This document shows positions 62,956 to 64,000 of a stretch of 64,000 bases of DNA, piece after piece (position 1 is the first letter of the stretch; every line of letters starts with the position of its first letter). Under the pieces are notes generated by a model, which made no database searches, was not told where the DNA came from, and saw only the letters and a program-made list of their open reading frames with translations. A program made the position numbers and the translations under genes. Origin of the DNA: Sulfurimonas sediminis (lineage in GTDB: Bacteria > Campylobacterota > Campylobacteria > Campylobacterales > Sulfurimonadaceae); contig NZ_CP041235.1 in the NCBI RefSeq assembly GCF_014905115.1, positions 310,001 to 374,000 on the forward strand, read 5' to 3'.

Positions 62956-63519
62956 TTATAAAAGATGTCCCATTCCGTCACGCTTGACATCAAGGTAGCC
63001 TTCATTATGCTTGTTCGGTTTCATAATGATAGGGATTCTTTCAACAATTTCAACACCGCTGATTGAGTTGACTTTGTCAGGATTGTTGGTCAGCAGTTTT
63101 ATTTTTTTGATATTGTAATGATGCAAAATAAAAGTGACGACTTCATAGGTACGCTCATCTGCAGCAAAACCGAGTTGATGGTTGGCCTCTATAGTATTGA
63201 GTCCTTTGTCCTGCAGGGCATAGGCGTTGATTTTGTTTAAAAGTCCTATATTTCTGCCCTCTTGCCGAAGATAGATTACCATTCCGCCGGTTTCGTCAGC
63301 CATTTGCAAACCATACTCAAGCTGGTCACGGCAGTCACATTTTAAACTGCCTATGGCATCCCCGGTAAGACACTCCGAGTGAACACGTACTATCGGTACT
63401 TCAGCCAACTCTTTTGCACAAATAACAAGATGCTCTTTCTGACCTTGTTTAAAAGCCTGTACATTGAAATCACCGAATCTTGAGGGCAAATCTGCCACAT
63501 CAGATATTTTTATTTGCAT
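62956..63519 (-). CDS. ribA: GTP cyclohydrolase II
   Basis: A 187-residue stand-alone RibA, first step of riboflavin synthesis. Zinc ligands Cys50, Cys61 and Cys63 in SECLTGDAIGSLKCDCRDQL; catalytic region YLRQEGRNIGL; C-terminal LLTNNPDKVNSI. It is not fused to RibB. TAGGATAAC precedes the ATG. Divergent from hemB. Confidence 0.97.
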   Translation of the reverse strand: MQIKISDVADLPSRFGDFNVQAFKQGQKEHLVICAKELAEVPIVRVHSECLTGDAIGSLKCDCRDQLEYGLQMADETGGMVIYLRQEGRNIGLLNKINAYALQDKGLNTIEANHQLGFAADERTYEVVTFILHHYNIKKIKLLTNNPDKVNSISGVEIVERIPIIMKPNKHNEGYLDVKRDGMGHLL

Positions 63520-63635
63520 TCATGTTATCCTAATCATACAATTTTGTCAGTATTATAGTTAGATTTATATTACTTATGTATTAATTTAATCTTTAAAAGA
63601 GTAAAATAGCCTCTTTAAAATATAAAGGGTCAAAA

Positions 63636-64000
63636 ATGTTTCAAAGATTTCGTAGAACCAGACTCAACAGGCATCTTCGTGCGCTTGTAAGAGAAACACA
63701 TGTAACTGTAGATGATTTTATATATCCGCTTTTTGTTCGCAGAGGAGAGAATATTAAAATAGAAGTGGCATCCATGCCGGGTGTTTATCAGATGAGTATT
63801 GATGAGGCTGTAAAAGAGTGTGCAGTGCTTAAAGATTTAGGTTTGTATTCTATCATTCTTTTCGGTATTCCTGATGTTAAAGATTCCATAGGCAGTGATG
63901 CTTTGTGTGAACACGGGATTATTGCTTCAGCAGTACGGGAGATAAAAAAAGCACATCCTGATATGTTTGTTGTCACAGATTTGTGTTTTTGTGAATATAC
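63636..64000 (+). CDS. hemB: Delta-aminolevulinic acid dehydratase (porphobilinogen synthase), partial
   Basis: The first about 121 residues, running off the window. MFQRFRRTRLNRHLRALVRE, DFIYPLFVRRGENIKIEVAS, MPGVYQMSID and VVTDLCFCEY are HemB N-terminal signatures; the final visible CFCEY leads into the metal-binding cysteine region. It makes porphobilinogen for haem. AAAGGG lies seven bases upstream of the ATG. Confidence 0.96.
   Translation, partial: MFQRFRRTRLNRHLRALVRETHVTVDDFIYPLFVRRGENIKIEVASMPGVYQMSIDEAVKECAVLKDLGLYSIILFGIPDVKDSIGSDALCEHGIIASAVREIKKAHPDMFVVTDLCFCEY

Overview
The window looks like a chromosomal segment of a free-living member of the Campylobacterota (Epsilonproteobacteria), most like Sulfurimonas or a close relative. 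The signs are low GC by eye, a tRNA-Trp between rpmG and secE, the PBP-fliE-flgC-flgB block, a bipartite CetB/CetA energy-taxis pair, and the order Csd3-like peptidase / NUDIX / PgbA-like protein / glcD-like oxidase, which resembles the HP0506-HP0509 region of Helicobacter pylori. rpoB and rpoC are separate and overlap by 8 bases, unlike the fused gene of Helicobacter and Wolinella. This placement is inference; no database was searched.

Layout. 1-4.6 kb: a minus-strand operon of a TonB-dependent receptor, a small periplasmic protein, a membrane GGDEF+EAL protein and the start of another membrane protein, which looks like a signalling relay from the outer membrane to c-di-GMP. 4.6-13.4 kb: a SagB-type oxidoreductase, SelO, an AEC transporter, a thioredoxin-like protein, the CetB/CetA pair, an RNA 2'-O-methyltransferase, YaaA and a cyclic-nucleotide phosphodiesterase. 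13.4-31 kb: an informational block with four tRNAs, tuf, rpmG, tRNA-Trp, secE, nusG, rplKAJL, rpoBC, rpsL, rpsG and fusA. Its intergenic spaces carry recurring small hairpins. 31-38.3 kb: bpt, prfB, panC, a division-type PBP and fliE-flgC-flgB. 38.5-43.2 kb: three type IV pilin-like genes, the first separated from the others by a frameshifted ISAs1-family transposase, then priA. 43.4-49.5 kb: NUDIX, M23 peptidase, PgbA-like protein, glcD-like oxidase, BrkB-family protein and comEC. 49.5-54.4 kb: dnaB interrupted by an intein with a homing endonuclease, a heavy-metal-associated lipoprotein with a membrane partner, an orphan nucleotidyltransferase and ispG. 54.5-64 kb: a DUF2202 lipoprotein, an OprC/NosA-like copper receptor, agmatine deiminase, alanine racemase, rsmG, a second CetB-like protein facing a stand-alone CZB protein, ribA and the start of hemB.

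Over this ordinary gene content lie several layers of small repeats. (1) A REP-like palindrome family centred on GGTACTTnAGTGCC lies in at least five intergenic regions, and one in-frame copy lies inside priA. (2) A composite inverted element built from these palindromes occurs at about 33.9 kb and 60.4 kb. (3) A 262-bp MITE with about 32-bp terminal inverted repeats has apparently cut one REP copy. (4) The 10-bp palindrome TTACATGTAA occurs at least eleven times, mostly inside genes, including a tandem expansion in alr. (5) Several genes have a -10 box exactly six bases before the ATG, which suggests leaderless mRNAs. I see no CRISPR array, rRNA, prophage or complete insertion sequence.
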